The notes under the pieces are model-generated. The model saw nothing but the letters and a program-made list of their open reading frames with translations, did no database searches and was not told the DNA's origin. From NCBI RefSeq assembly GCF_013812825.1, contig NZ_JACCSU010000018.1, forward strand, positions 1 to 64,000: a stretch of DNA of 64,000 nucleotides. The letters run 5' to 3'. Below, in pieces: positions 36,636 to 44,163 of the stretch; the first letter of the stretch is position 1; each line of letters begins with the position of its first letter. The position numbers were made by a program, and so were the translations under genes. The DNA is from Sphingomonas sp. Lineage in GTDB: Bacteria > Pseudomonadota > Alphaproteobacteria > Sphingomonadales > Sphingomonadaceae.

Positions 36636-37472
36636 ATGAGCGACGTCCGCGGCACCGTCTGGTCCGACTGGGAAGTCGATGCGATTGTCGCGGATTACTT
36701 CAGCATGCTCGGCGACGACCTTGGTGGTCGACCGTATAGCAAGGCTCAGCACAATGAGGCGCTGCAGCAGCTGATTCCGCGTACCCGCAAGTCTATCGAG
36801 TTCAAGCATTGCAATATCAGCGCTGTGCTAGAGCGGCTCGGAATTCCCTACGTTGGCGGCTACAGACCGCTCGCGCATTTTCAAAACGCGCTCATTGACA
36901 GCGTCGAGCGCTATCTCACGGCCAAGGGGCAGCCGATATTCCAATTCACAGAGGCGGTCCCGGGGCTAGTTGCCGACACGCCGACGCTTTGGATTGGTCC
37001 CCCTCCAGAAGTCACTGCGAAGGAGCAAAGTGAGCCCAATCGCCTTCGCCAGCTCGTCCGGAAATTCGATCCGGCTGAGCGAGACGCGCGCAATCGCAAG
37101 CTCGGTAGACGAGGCGAGGAGTTGGTTTATCTGCGCGAACAACACGAGCTTCGGGCAGCAGGCCGGGATGATCTGGCGCGCAAAGTCGAGTGGACGTCTG
37201 AAGTGCGGGGAGACGGCGCCGGTTACGACATCCGTTCGTTCGATTTAGGTGGCGGCGAGCGGCTGATCGAGGTGAAGACAACCAATGGCCCCGCCAAAAC
37301 ACCGTTCTTCCTTTCAGAGAATGAGAGGGCATTCAGTGACGAGCAACCAGACGCCTTCAAGTTGCTGCGTCTCTACTCCTTTATCGAGAAGCCGAGTGCG
37401 TTTGAGATGCGGCCACCGCTGAGCGAACGGCTTGCCCTGAACCCGGTGAATTACCGAGCAAGTTTGATCTGA
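36636..37472 (+). CDS. DUF3883 / PD-(D/E)XK-like protein (candidate nuclease)
   Basis: A 278-residue protein. The N-terminal part (about 1-90, GRPYSKAQHNEALQQL; ISAVLERLG) is a helical domain often seen ahead of nuclease-like domains. The C-terminal part (about 150-265) is DUF3883: LGRRGEELVY, then GAGYDIRSFD and LIEVKTTNG. The Asp of GYD with the Glu and Lys of EVK are the spacing expected of a PD-(D/E)XK nuclease active site. DUF3883 occurs in several restriction and phage-defence proteins. It is divergent from the ParB-like gene, with which it shares low GC and a common intergenic promoter region, and sits between rpoA and rplQ. Only AGGA lies near the ATG. Confidence 0.8.
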   Translation: MSDVRGTVWSDWEVDAIVADYFSMLGDDLGGRPYSKAQHNEALQQLIPRTRKSIEFKHCNISAVLERLGIPYVGGYRPLAHFQNALIDSVERYLTAKGQPIFQFTEAVPGLVADTPTLWIGPPPEVTAKEQSEPNRLRQLVRKFDPAERDARNRKLGRRGEELVYLREQHELRAAGRDDLARKVEWTSEVRGDGAGYDIRSFDLGGGERLIEVKTTNGPAKTPFFLSENERAFSDEQPDAFKLLRLYSFIEKPSAFEMRPPLSERLALNPVNYRASLI

Positions 37473-37559
37473 AGCGAAAGAAACCGCTTTCCTACAGTGT
37501 TCCAGATAGGTTAAACACCGGCGCGATTCGAAACTGTTGGCGGTTCGTGGCGGCGCCGG

Positions 37560-37613
37560 CCCCTCCACCATTCGCTCTTTGGCGAATGGTCCCCCTCCCC
37601 TCGAATGGAGGGG
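37560..37613. repeat. Large palindromic repeat, copy C (short form)
   Basis: The inner hairpin ACCATTCGC-tctttg-GCGAATGGT (37567-37590) has a perfect 9-bp stem, followed by CCCCTCC...GGAGGGG. It lies in the 165-base gap between the DUF3883 gene and the double-HTH gene and marks the right edge of the low-GC segment. One outer arm is shorter than in the other copies. Confidence 0.8.
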
Positions 37614-37637
37614 CGGAGCAAAGAGGAACAACGACAC

Positions 37638-38630
37638 ATGACCAAGATACGAAAAACGCCGCGCTGGGCCGCGGTGTTTTTGCGCGCGCTGGAGCAGTGC
37701 GGGGAGGTGCGGCGGGCGGCGGACCTGGCGGGGGTGGATCATACTACCGCGTACAGCCGGCGTCGGAGTCATTCGGACTTTGCCGATGGCTGGGCGGAGG
37801 CGCTGGCGGCGTTCGGGGCAAATGGGGAGGAAGGGCGGTCCCTCGACAAGCTCGGGACGAACGTGGGTAGGGACATGCCCTCACCCCAACCCTCAAGCTC
37901 CGCCCTGCGGTGCTCGGATGTCCCCCGGACATCCTGCGCGCCTCGCCCCGCGGGCGGGAGAGGGAGTTTTGATGCGGGGGCGGAACTTGCGCTGCAGCCG
38001 GGCGCGGAGTCGGTGCGGGTGGCTCGCGCTGGGGCGGGGCGATGGAACGCGGCGGCGGAGAAGCGGTTCTTCGCCGCTCTGGCCGACCGGGCGAACGTTC
38101 GCGACGCGGCCGCGGCGGCGGGGTTTTCGACCAACGCCATCTACGCCCGGCGATTGCGGCGGCCCGCGTTCCGGCGCGCGTGGGAAGCGGCGGTCGAGAC
38201 CGGCAAGGCGCGGCTGCAGATGCTGCTGATGGACGCGGCGGAGAAGGCGTTCGACCCCGAGCTGCTCGACGTGTCCGAGGAGGCGCCCAAGGTCAGCGTC
38301 GGCGAGGCGCTCAACATCCTGAAAGCGCGCGAAGGCAAGGAGAAGGAGCTGGGCGCGGGTGCGTCTGGCGGCCGCGGGTGGGGGGACCAGGCCGCGGAGA
38401 TGAGCCAGGAAGACGAGGACGAGCTGCGCGCGCGCTTCATGGCCAAGCTCGACCGGCTGGTCGCCCAGGACGAGGAGCGCAAGATCGCCAAGGGCTGGAC
38501 CCGGCACGGCGAGACGCTGGTGCCGCCCGGCTGGGTGCCCGGCGCCGACTATGCCGCGCCGCCCGAAGAGCCGCCCAACCTGTGCGAGGCGGACCGGATC
38601 GGCTTGACTTATCGGCCGCCGTCGGCTTGA
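37638..38630 (+). CDS. Double helix-turn-helix protein with in-frame repeat
   Basis: A 330-residue protein I do not recognise by name. Two similar HTH-like modules, RRAADLAGVDHTTAYSRR (about 25-42) and RDAAAAAGFSTNAIYARR (about 142-160), each followed by FADGWAEAL or FRRAWEAAV, suggest an internal duplication resembling phage terminase small subunits or transposon HTH proteins. Between them, about residues 66-110 (GEEGRSLDKLGTNVG onward) are encoded by palindromic repeat DNA and look inserted. The C-terminus is acidic then Pro-rich. The ATG at 37638 follows AGAGGAA. It may bind DNA; there is no evidence for more. It lies between the low-GC pair and rplQ, with normal high GC. Confidence 0.65.
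   Translation: MTKIRKTPRWAAVFLRALEQCGEVRRAADLAGVDHTTAYSRRRSHSDFADGWAEALAAFGANGEEGRSLDKLGTNVGRDMPSPQPSSSALRCSDVPRTSCAPRPAGGRGSFDAGAELALQPGAESVRVARAGAGRWNAAAEKRFFAALADRANVRDAAAAAGFSTNAIYARRLRRPAFRRAWEAAVETGKARLQMLLMDAAEKAFDPELLDVSEEAPKVSVGEALNILKAREGKEKELGAGASGGRGWGDQAAEMSQEDEDELRARFMAKLDRLVAQDEERKIAKGWTRHGETLVPPGWVPGADYAAPPEEPPNLCEADRIGLTYRPPSA
37836..37973. repeat. Composite palindromic repeats inside the double-HTH gene
   Basis: A half-site GTCCCTCGACAAGCTCGGGAC, also found (with variants) in ileS and before ubiA, is followed by a second element containing GGATGTCC-CCC-GGACATCC (about 37916-37934) and ending GGGAGAGGGAG. All of it is read in frame. Confidence 0.6.
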
Positions 38631-38666
38631 GACCCGCTTCGCTCGAAGCAGTACTTTGAGCAAGGA

Positions 38667-38725
38667 CCCCTCCACCATCCTGCGGATGGTCCCCCTCCCC
38701 CCGAAGCAAAGCTCCGCGGGGAGGA
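38667..38725. repeat. Large palindromic repeat, copy D
   Basis: The inner hairpin ACCATCC-tgc-GGATGGT (38674-38690) is followed by a C-rich arm and a GCGGGGAGGAA end. It lies in the 178-base gap before rplQ. The remaining part of the gap, 38726-38808, holds the rplQ ribosome site (ACGGAGAACAAGCC) and no clear promoter. Confidence 0.78.
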
Positions 38726-38808
38726 ATTCATGGGTTTGTGGTGGCCACCCCGAGCGCCGCCTGGCTGGGGATACCTGACACGGTCCCCCGACGAACGGAG
38801 AACAAGCC

Positions 38809-39228
38809 ATGCGGCATCGCGTCGGCCATCGTAAGCTTCAGCGCACCTCGAGCCACCGGGCGGCCCTGTTCCGCAACATGGCGGCGGCGCTGATCAAGCA
38901 CGAGCAGATCACCACCACCACCGCCAAGGCCAAGGAGCTGCGGCCCTATGTCGAGAAGCTGGTGACCCTGGCCAAGAAGGGCGGGCTGTCGAACCGGCGG
39001 CTCGCGCAGGGGCGGCTGATGGACGAGGCGCAGCTGGCCAAATTGTTCGACGTCATCGGGCCGCGCTACGACGGGCGCTCCGGCGGCTATACCCGGATCA
39101 TCAAGGCGGGCATCCGGATGAGCGACGCCGCGCCGATCGCGATCATCGAGTTCGTCGACCGCGATCCCGACGCCAAGGGCCAGGATTCGGGACCGGTGAT
39201 GACCGACGAGGACGAGCTCGCCGCCTGA
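38809..39228 (+). CDS. rplQ: 50S ribosomal protein L17
   Basis: A 139-residue L17 beside the peptide exit tunnel of the 50S subunit. The start [17 protein letters not shown] is fully conserved and the acidic C-terminal extension ([16 protein letters not shown]) is typical of alphaproteobacteria. In nearly all relatives it directly follows rpoA. Here a terminator and three extra genes intervene, so it must use a promoter within or after the double-HTH gene. Since L17 is essential, that promoter has to be strong. Confidence 0.98.
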   Translation: MRHRVGHRKLQRTSSHRAALFRNMAAALIKHEQITTTTAKAKELRPYVEKLVTLAKKGGLSNRRLAQGRLMDEAQLAKLFDVIGPRYDGRSGGYTRIIKAGIRMSDAAPIAIIEFVDRDPDAKGQDSGPVMTDEDELAA

Positions 39229-39231
39229 GGC

Positions 39232-40032
39232 CTAGCGGGCGACCGAGGTGCCGCCGCCGGCGAGAGCAAGCTCGGCCGGCTGGTTCAGATAGGTGATGTA
39301 GATCGGCACCGCGCGCGGCAAGGCGACGTGCTGCTCGGGCTCGGGCGACGCGACGACGGGATCGCGGCCAAGCAGCCAGCGGGCGAGTTTCGGCGCATCC
39401 TCGAGCCGCACGCAGCCGTTGCTGACCGCGCGCTCGTCGCTCGCGAACAGGTCCTTCTTTGGAGTGTCGTGCAAGAAAATCCCGTGGCCGTTGGGGAAGC
39501 CGAACTTGACCTGGCCCATCGAGTTGCCGGGGCCCGGCAGCTGGCGGACCTTGACCGTCGTGCGGCCGGCGGCGACCGCCTTCCAGTCGACGCTCTCGGG
39601 CGAGATTTCGGGAGCGTTTTCGTCGAAGCTCGCGAGCACCTGGTAATTGTGCTTGCGAAGATAATCGACGCCGTCCTTGAGGACGCGCGGGGCGATGATC
39701 TTGCGAGCCAGGTCGGCCGGCACGTTCCAGTAGGGATTGAGGGTCGCGTAATAGATCTTGCTGGCGATGGTCGGGGTCTGCGCGTCGGCCTTGCCGACGA
39801 TCACCCGCATCGTGTCGACCACCTGGCCGTCCTCGACCATGAACAATCGCGCCGAGGCGGCGTCGACCAGCAAATAGCGGCCGCGCTTGGGATAGACCGG
39901 TGAGCCGAAGTCGGCGGGCACAGCCATGGCGGCGGCCGGAGTCGCCGCTGACGCAGGCGTCACTCCGATCGCGGGCACGGCAGAAAACAGCAGCGCAGCA
40001 ACAGCGCCGCGGGACAGGGTCCGCAGAAACAC
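39232..40032 (-). CDS. L,D-transpeptidase (YkuD family)
   Basis: A 266-residue exported protein. The signal peptide (1-30) ends ASAA. The YkuD domain (about 50-235) has the catalytic pattern HDTP (His188) and SNGCVR (Cys207). Such enzymes make 3-3 cross-links in peptidoglycan or attach proteins to it, in the periplasm. The start codon appears to be GTG at 40032 (VFLRTLSR), because no ATG fits. It is convergent with rplQ, 3 bases after its stop. The 220 bases upstream hold an inverted repeat GACTCGC...GCGAGTC (40122-40158) but no gene that I can see. Confidence 0.9.
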   Translation of the reverse strand: MFLRTLSRGAVAALLFSAVPAIGVTPASAATPAAAMAVPADFGSPVYPKRGRYLLVDAASARLFMVEDGQVVDTMRVIVGKADAQTPTIASKIYYATLNPYWNVPADLARKIIAPRVLKDGVDYLRKHNYQVLASFDENAPEISPESVDWKAVAAGRTTVKVRQLPGPGNSMGQVKFGFPNGHGIFLHDTPKKDLFASDERAVSNGCVRLEDAPKLARWLLGRDPVVASPEPEQHVALPRAVPIYITYLNQPAELALAGGGTSVAR

Positions 40033-40252
40033 GGTAATTCTCTTTTCTTTAAAGCCTTTTGACGTTCCAACGCGCGTGCCGCGCGGCGGGTTGCAAAAAT
40101 TCTTGACATGTTACGAATCAGGACTCGCGACTCGGCGCCGACTCGAGCTTTGCGAGTCGGATTTGCGCCCTCCGTTGCTCGGTCCAGCGCACAATCAGGG
40201 CGAGCTGGCCTGGAACAAGCGGCAACGCGGCGAGTCGCGGCCTTCGGCGCCC

Positions 40253-40795
40253 CTAACTTGAACGGTTGCCGGTTTGCCGAGGCGCCCGGTTGCGCTGACT
40301 GACGGCCGCGACGGTCGGGCCGGCTTCGGACCGGTGGGCGGCATCTTCGAGGTTGCGGTGGAGCGGCCGGTGGACGAACGGCACGATCGCCCCGAGCGCG
40401 GCGCCCCACACGACCAGCGACAGGAACACTCCGAGGGCGGCAGTGCCGGCCGGCGCCTCCCCGCCGCTGACGATCGGCAGGACCATCACCGCTCCGGCCG
40501 CCCAGACGACGAAGCCGAACGCCATCCCGAACAGCCAGCCGCCGCGAGGATGGTTCGCGGCGCGCCCGAACAGACGCGCGTAAACGGCGCCGGCGAGCGC
40601 CATCAGCGGCCAGCCGGCGAGAAGCGTGGCGAGGATGCCAATGCCGAGGATCCGCGCCTCGACCTCGAGCGAGCCGAACGCGTGCAGCAGGGCGATCGCC
40701 GGAGCGGTCGCCAGCAGGCCGCTCAGTGCTCCGGCGAGCAGCGGCCGCTGAGTCGGGCCGGGATCGTAGCCGTGGGCGCCAAGGAAGCCGGCCAT
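40253..40795 (-). CDS. Predicted four-helix membrane protein
   Basis: A 180-residue protein with about four hydrophobic segments in residues 15-150 (LLAGALSGLLATAPAIALLH; IGILATLLAGWPLMALAGAV; MAFGFVVWAAGAVMVLP; FLSLVVWGAALGAIVPFV) and a polar tail. I do not recognise the family. It resembles in pattern the membrane domain that begins the preceding fusion gene: similar segment order, and a PLLAGALSG versus AALAGAAGA opening. The two may be paralogous domains. Its ATG overlaps the stop of that gene by one base (TGATG), so it is coupled. It is the last gene of a four-gene operon. Confidence 0.75.
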   Translation of the reverse strand: MAGFLGAHGYDPGPTQRPLLAGALSGLLATAPAIALLHAFGSLEVEARILGIGILATLLAGWPLMALAGAVYARLFGRAANHPRGGWLFGMAFGFVVWAAGAVMVLPIVSGGEAPAGTAALGVFLSLVVWGAALGAIVPFVHRPLHRNLEDAAHRSEAGPTVAAVSQRNRAPRQTGNRSS

Positions 40796-42552
40796 CAGTC
40801 GACCAGCTCGGCAAGCGCCGGGCACTCGCCAAAGCCCGGCTGGTCGCGGTGCATGTCGATCAAATGCTTGTACGAGAGACCCACCGCGCGCGGGTCGCGG
40901 TTGAGGTCGAACAGCCCGACCGGATCGACTCCGCCGAGCGGCTTGCCCAGCCCGATCGCCCAGTCGATCTGGTCGGTGAGGCTGTACCAGGTGAACCCGA
41001 CGAGCGGCGCGCCGGCGCCGCGCAGCAGCTGGACATTGTGCCACTGCCGCCACAGCCAGCGCGGTCCATCGGATGCGTCGAGCCGGTTGGTCTCGGTGTG
41101 CATCATCGTCCGCCGGTAGCGCTCGTGGTACTGGTTGGCGATCACGTACCAGCCGAACAGCTCGCCGAGCGCGCGGCCCCGGCCGTCATTGTCGACCAGC
41201 CGCTCGTTCCATTCGTAATAATCGAGTCCGAGGATCGTTCGCCGCGGCACCTCGCGGGCGAGGAAGCGGCGATAATCGTCCTCCATCCCGTGCTCGCGCA
41301 GCTTGGCCAGCATCGGGTCGCAAACGGGGTGCGCGAAAATCAGGTCGAGCGGCAGGAAGCGCCGCTCGTTCTCGAAAGCGGCAATCGCCTCGATCCGCTC
41401 GTCGGGGCAGCACGGCTGGCAGAACTCGCTGCTCTCGCTGTTGACGAAAATGGCGTCGGGCCGGTGGCGAAGGATCGCCTCGGTCATCCGGGCGCTCGAT
41501 CCGGCGAGGTTGAAGGCGGCGGTGAGGAACGCCTTGTCGTCCTTGAGCTGCTCGTTCCAGACCCCGTCGAGCGCGCTCATCCGGGCGCAGACGTACATCT
41601 CGTTGACCGGCGTGTAGAAGCGCACCCACGGGTAGCGCTGCGCGAAGGCCGCCGCATATTCGCCCAGCGCCTGGGGCAAGTCGGCGTTCTGGAAGTTGCC
41701 GAGCCAGCCCGGCACTCCGAAATGGCACAAATCGACGATCGGCTCCGGGCCATGGTCGCGAAGATCGGCCATCGGCTCGTCGGCGAGATCCCAGTTGTAC
41801 TGGCCGGGCGCGGTGAACATCAGGTGCAGCGGCGGACCGTAGCGCAAATGAGTGACCCCGATCTCGCGGGCGAGCTCGAAATCCTGGCTCCAGCGCTCGT
41901 AATGGCCGGTGCCGCGCATCTGGTCGCGCCGCCAGCGGCCCCCCTCGATGGTCGGATAACTACACTCGATCCCGGTCGCGAAAATAAAGCTTCGGCTGTC
42001 GCCTCGGCGGGCGCTGCGAGGCGGGCTGGACCGGCGCGGCGGATGCATCCGGACCGGCGGCGGCCGATCGGCGGGATAGCCGACCGGGCGAGTGTAGAGG
42101 GCGCCGATGGTGAGGCCGAAGATCGCGTGGCCGAGCAGCAACCCGCCAAGATGGCCGGCGCTCAGGTCGGGCAGCAGCAGCGAGGGCGTCAGTGTGACGA
42201 TCGCCGCTTGGGAATGCATCAGCTCGAGTTGCGGGCCGACGATCAGCAGCGCCAGCGTGGCCGGGAGCAGGCTGACGGCGAGCCCTTGAAGCGGCGGCGG
42301 CCAGTCGAACCTCGCCCAGAAGAAATAGGCGTAGAATAGCGCCCAGGCGACCCCGACCGCCATGTGCGCGGCCATTCCGACCGGCCACCAGACGAGCGCC
42401 GGTCCGTCCGGGGACACCAGGGTTCCGAGGCCGCGGACGATGTCGAACAGCGGGATTCCGGCGAGGATCAGGCCGCGGACCACGGCTTCCCAGGCGAGCG
42501 CGCCCGCCGCGCCGGCGAGCGCCGCCTTGCGCAGCGCGACGACCCGGATCAA
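40795..42552 (-). CDS. Fusion of a membrane domain with a GH1-like glycosidase
   Basis: A 585-residue protein. Residues 1-155 carry about four hydrophobic segments. A Pro/Arg-rich linker (about 160-187) leads to a family 1 glycoside hydrolase-like barrel (about 190-585). The barrel has the acid/base Asn317-Glu318 in YTPVNEM and a probable nucleophile Glu487 in MHTETN, with GFTWYSLTDQIDW near the end as in beta-glucosidases. The substrate is unknown. GH1 enzymes are normally soluble, and fusion to an N-terminal polytopic domain is unusual. The basic linker on the cytoplasmic side would place the barrel inside. The start is TTG at 42552 with weak ribosome site. It follows the DUF2231 gene by 12 bases and overlaps the next by one. 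Confidence 0.8.
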   Translation of the reverse strand: MIRVVALRKAALAGAAGALAWEAVVRGLILAGIPLFDIVRGLGTLVSPDGPALVWWPVGMAAHMAVGVAWALFYAYFFWARFDWPPPLQGLAVSLLPATLALLIVGPQLELMHSQAAIVTLTPSLLLPDLSAGHLGGLLLGHAIFGLTIGALYTRPVGYPADRPPPVRMHPPRRSSPPRSARRGDSRSFIFATGIECSYPTIEGGRWRRDQMRGTGHYERWSQDFELAREIGVTHLRYGPPLHLMFTAPGQYNWDLADEPMADLRDHGPEPIVDLCHFGVPGWLGNFQNADLPQALGEYAAAFAQRYPWVRFYTPVNEMYVCARMSALDGVWNEQLKDDKAFLTAAFNLAGSSARMTEAILRHRPDAIFVNSESSEFCQPCCPDERIEAIAAFENERRFLPLDLIFAHPVCDPMLAKLREHGMEDDYRRFLAREVPRRTILGLDYYEWNERLVDNDGRGRALGELFGWYVIANQYHERYRRTMMHTETNRLDASDGPRWLWRQWHNVQLLRGAGAPLVGFTWYSLTDQIDWAIGLGKPLGGVDPVGLFDLNRDPRAVGLSYKHLIDMHRDQPGFGECPALAELVD

Positions 42553-42564
42553 GCGCCCGGCCCC

Positions 42565-43050
42565 TTAATGGGCGCGGTCGCGGTCGATCACGCCGACGCC
42601 GTGGCGGTAGACGAGGTCGCCGCCCCTCCAGCCGCTGAAGATCAGGATCAGAACGACCGCGCCGGACAGATAGAGTCCGAGCGACAGGACATTGTCGTCG
42701 CCATCGAGCCGGATCGCCAGATTGACGATCGACAGGACGACCGCCGCGACGTTCGCGATCATGTGCTGGAGCGCATGGTTGAGCCGCCGGATCCGGTCGT
42801 CGCCCATGAAGTCGATCAGTCCGAAGGCCGCGGCAACCAACGCCGTGCCGATGCCAAAGCCGATCAGCCACCGCGATGCGGTCGCGAACCCCGTGTCCCC
42901 GTAAGCGAGGAACAACAGGTCGGTGACGAACGCGCCGACCAGGCAGGTAATCGGAAACGGGATCAGCATCGGATGGATCGGGTGGGTCCCGATGCGGGCC
43001 GTGCTCCGCGGGTGATCGTGAACCCCACGGTTGTCGTCGATATCGTTCAT
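42565..43050 (-). CDS. DUF2231 membrane protein
   Basis: A 161-residue protein with four transmembrane segments. The opening HPIHPMLIPFPITCLVGAFVTD is the DUF2231 signature (conserved His and Pro before the first helix), and HMIANVAAVVLSIVNLAIR is the third segment. Some DUF2231 relatives bind haem or quinone through these histidines, but the role is unproven. The ATG at 43050 has GGAGA before it and overlaps the SDR stop by 4 bases. It is the second gene of the SDR / DUF2231 / GH1-fusion / membrane protein operon. Confidence 0.87.
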   Translation of the reverse strand: MNDIDDNRGVHDHPRSTARIGTHPIHPMLIPFPITCLVGAFVTDLLFLAYGDTGFATASRWLIGFGIGTALVAAAFGLIDFMGDDRIRRLNHALQHMIANVAAVVLSIVNLAIRLDGDDNVLSLGLYLSGAVVLILIFSGWRGGDLVYRHGVGVIDRDRAH

Positions 43051-44042
43051 TTGCCGTCTCCTTTGTACTTTGCGCCCAGCAGCCCGGCGCCGACGGCCAT
43101 CGCCGCGCCCGCCGCCAGCCAGCCGCGGTGCTCGCTGGCCCACAACAGCGGCGAGCGGGTCTTCGCGCCCTCGCCGAAACGGCCGTGGGCGCCGTGATCG
43201 CCCGCCACCGGCTCGAACAGATTGTCCTTCCGGCCCGGCTCGAGCGGCTGCTCATCCTGCTGGCCTTCGATGCCGGTCATGGCGAGATAGCGGTCGAGCA
43301 GCGGTGAAATCAGCTTGTCGGCGAAAATCGCCTGGTAGGCGGGCGCGCCGACGATCCATTGCTTGCGGCTGGAATGGGCGGCTTTCCAGATCGCCCGGGC
43401 GGCGACTTCGGGCTGGTAGACCGCTCCGACCGGCTGCGGGCGGCCCCTGAGATGGGCCCGGACCCAGTCGAATTGCGGCGTGTTCACGCCCGGCAGCTGG
43501 ACCATCGCGAGGCGCACCTTGCTGTCCATCGCGAGCAGCTCGGCGCGCAGCGAATCCTGGAAGCCCTGGAGCGCGTGCTTGGCCGCGCAATAGGCCGACT
43601 GCAGCGGAATGCCGCGGTAGGCGAGCGCCGATCCGATCAGGACGATCGAGCCGCAGTCGCGCGCAATCATGTGCCGGAGCGCCGCCCGAGTCCCGTGGAT
43701 CTGCCCGTAGAAGGTGACGTCGACGACCCGGCGGAACTCCTCGAGGCTCATGTCCATGAAGCGCGAGAAAATGCCGGCGAAGGCGTTGTTGACCCAGATG
43801 TCGATGCGGCCGAACTCGTCGATAACGCGGTCGGCGGCGCGGTCGACCTGATCGGGGTCGGCGACGTCGGCCGGGATGGCCAGCGCCTGGCCGCCGAGCT
43901 GCTCGACTTCCCTGGCGGCTGCGTCGAGGCCGTCGCGGCCGCGCGCGATCAAGGCCACCGAGCAACCGCGGCGCGCAAACTCGCGCGCGGCGGCCCGGCC
44001 GATCCCGGCGGACGCGCCGGTGATGACCGCGATTTCGGTCAT
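43047..44042 (-). CDS. Short-chain dehydrogenase/reductase with membrane-like tail
   Basis: A 331-residue SDR. The Rossmann cofactor motif GASAGIGRA is at 9-17, the WVNNAFAG stretch follows, and the active-site YxxxK is YCAAK. The cofactor loop (IARGRDGLDA) favours NADP(H). Beyond about residue 250 there is an extra tail ending in a hydrophobic segment (WLAAGAAMAVGAGLLGAKY), which could tether the enzyme to the membrane. The substrate is unknown. GGAGA precedes the ATG. A GGAAC...CATT element lies upstream. It is the first gene of a four-gene operon with overlapping ends and is divergent from ppk2. Confidence 0.9.
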   Translation of the reverse strand: MTEIAVITGASAGIGRAAAREFARRGCSVALIARGRDGLDAAAREVEQLGGQALAIPADVADPDQVDRAADRVIDEFGRIDIWVNNAFAGIFSRFMDMSLEEFRRVVDVTFYGQIHGTRAALRHMIARDCGSIVLIGSALAYRGIPLQSAYCAAKHALQGFQDSLRAELLAMDSKVRLAMVQLPGVNTPQFDWVRAHLRGRPQPVGAVYQPEVAARAIWKAAHSSRKQWIVGAPAYQAIFADKLISPLLDRYLAMTGIEGQQDEQPLEPGRKDNLFEPVAGDHGAHGRFGEGAKTRSPLLWASEHRGWLAAGAAMAVGAGLLGAKYKGDGK

Positions 44043-44068
44043 TCAATTCTCCGCTGTGCTGGAATCCA

Positions 44069-44093
44069 AATGCCACCGCATCCCCGAAGTTCC
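44069..44093 (-). promoter_or_regulatory. Possible EcfG-like promoter of the SDR operon
   Basis: On the minus strand GGAAC (44093-44089) is followed after 16 bases by CATT (44072-44069). The EcfG consensus is GGAAC-N16-CGTT, so one core base differs. It points toward the SDR gene 27 bases away. Operons of this make-up would suit a general stress response, but the motif is short. Confidence 0.3.
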
Positions 44094-44163
44094 GAAAAGG
44101 CGCCCCGCTGCCCCTTGCCGAGCCGTCGCCTCCTTGCCACTAAGGCGGGCGAGGGGGTCGGGA

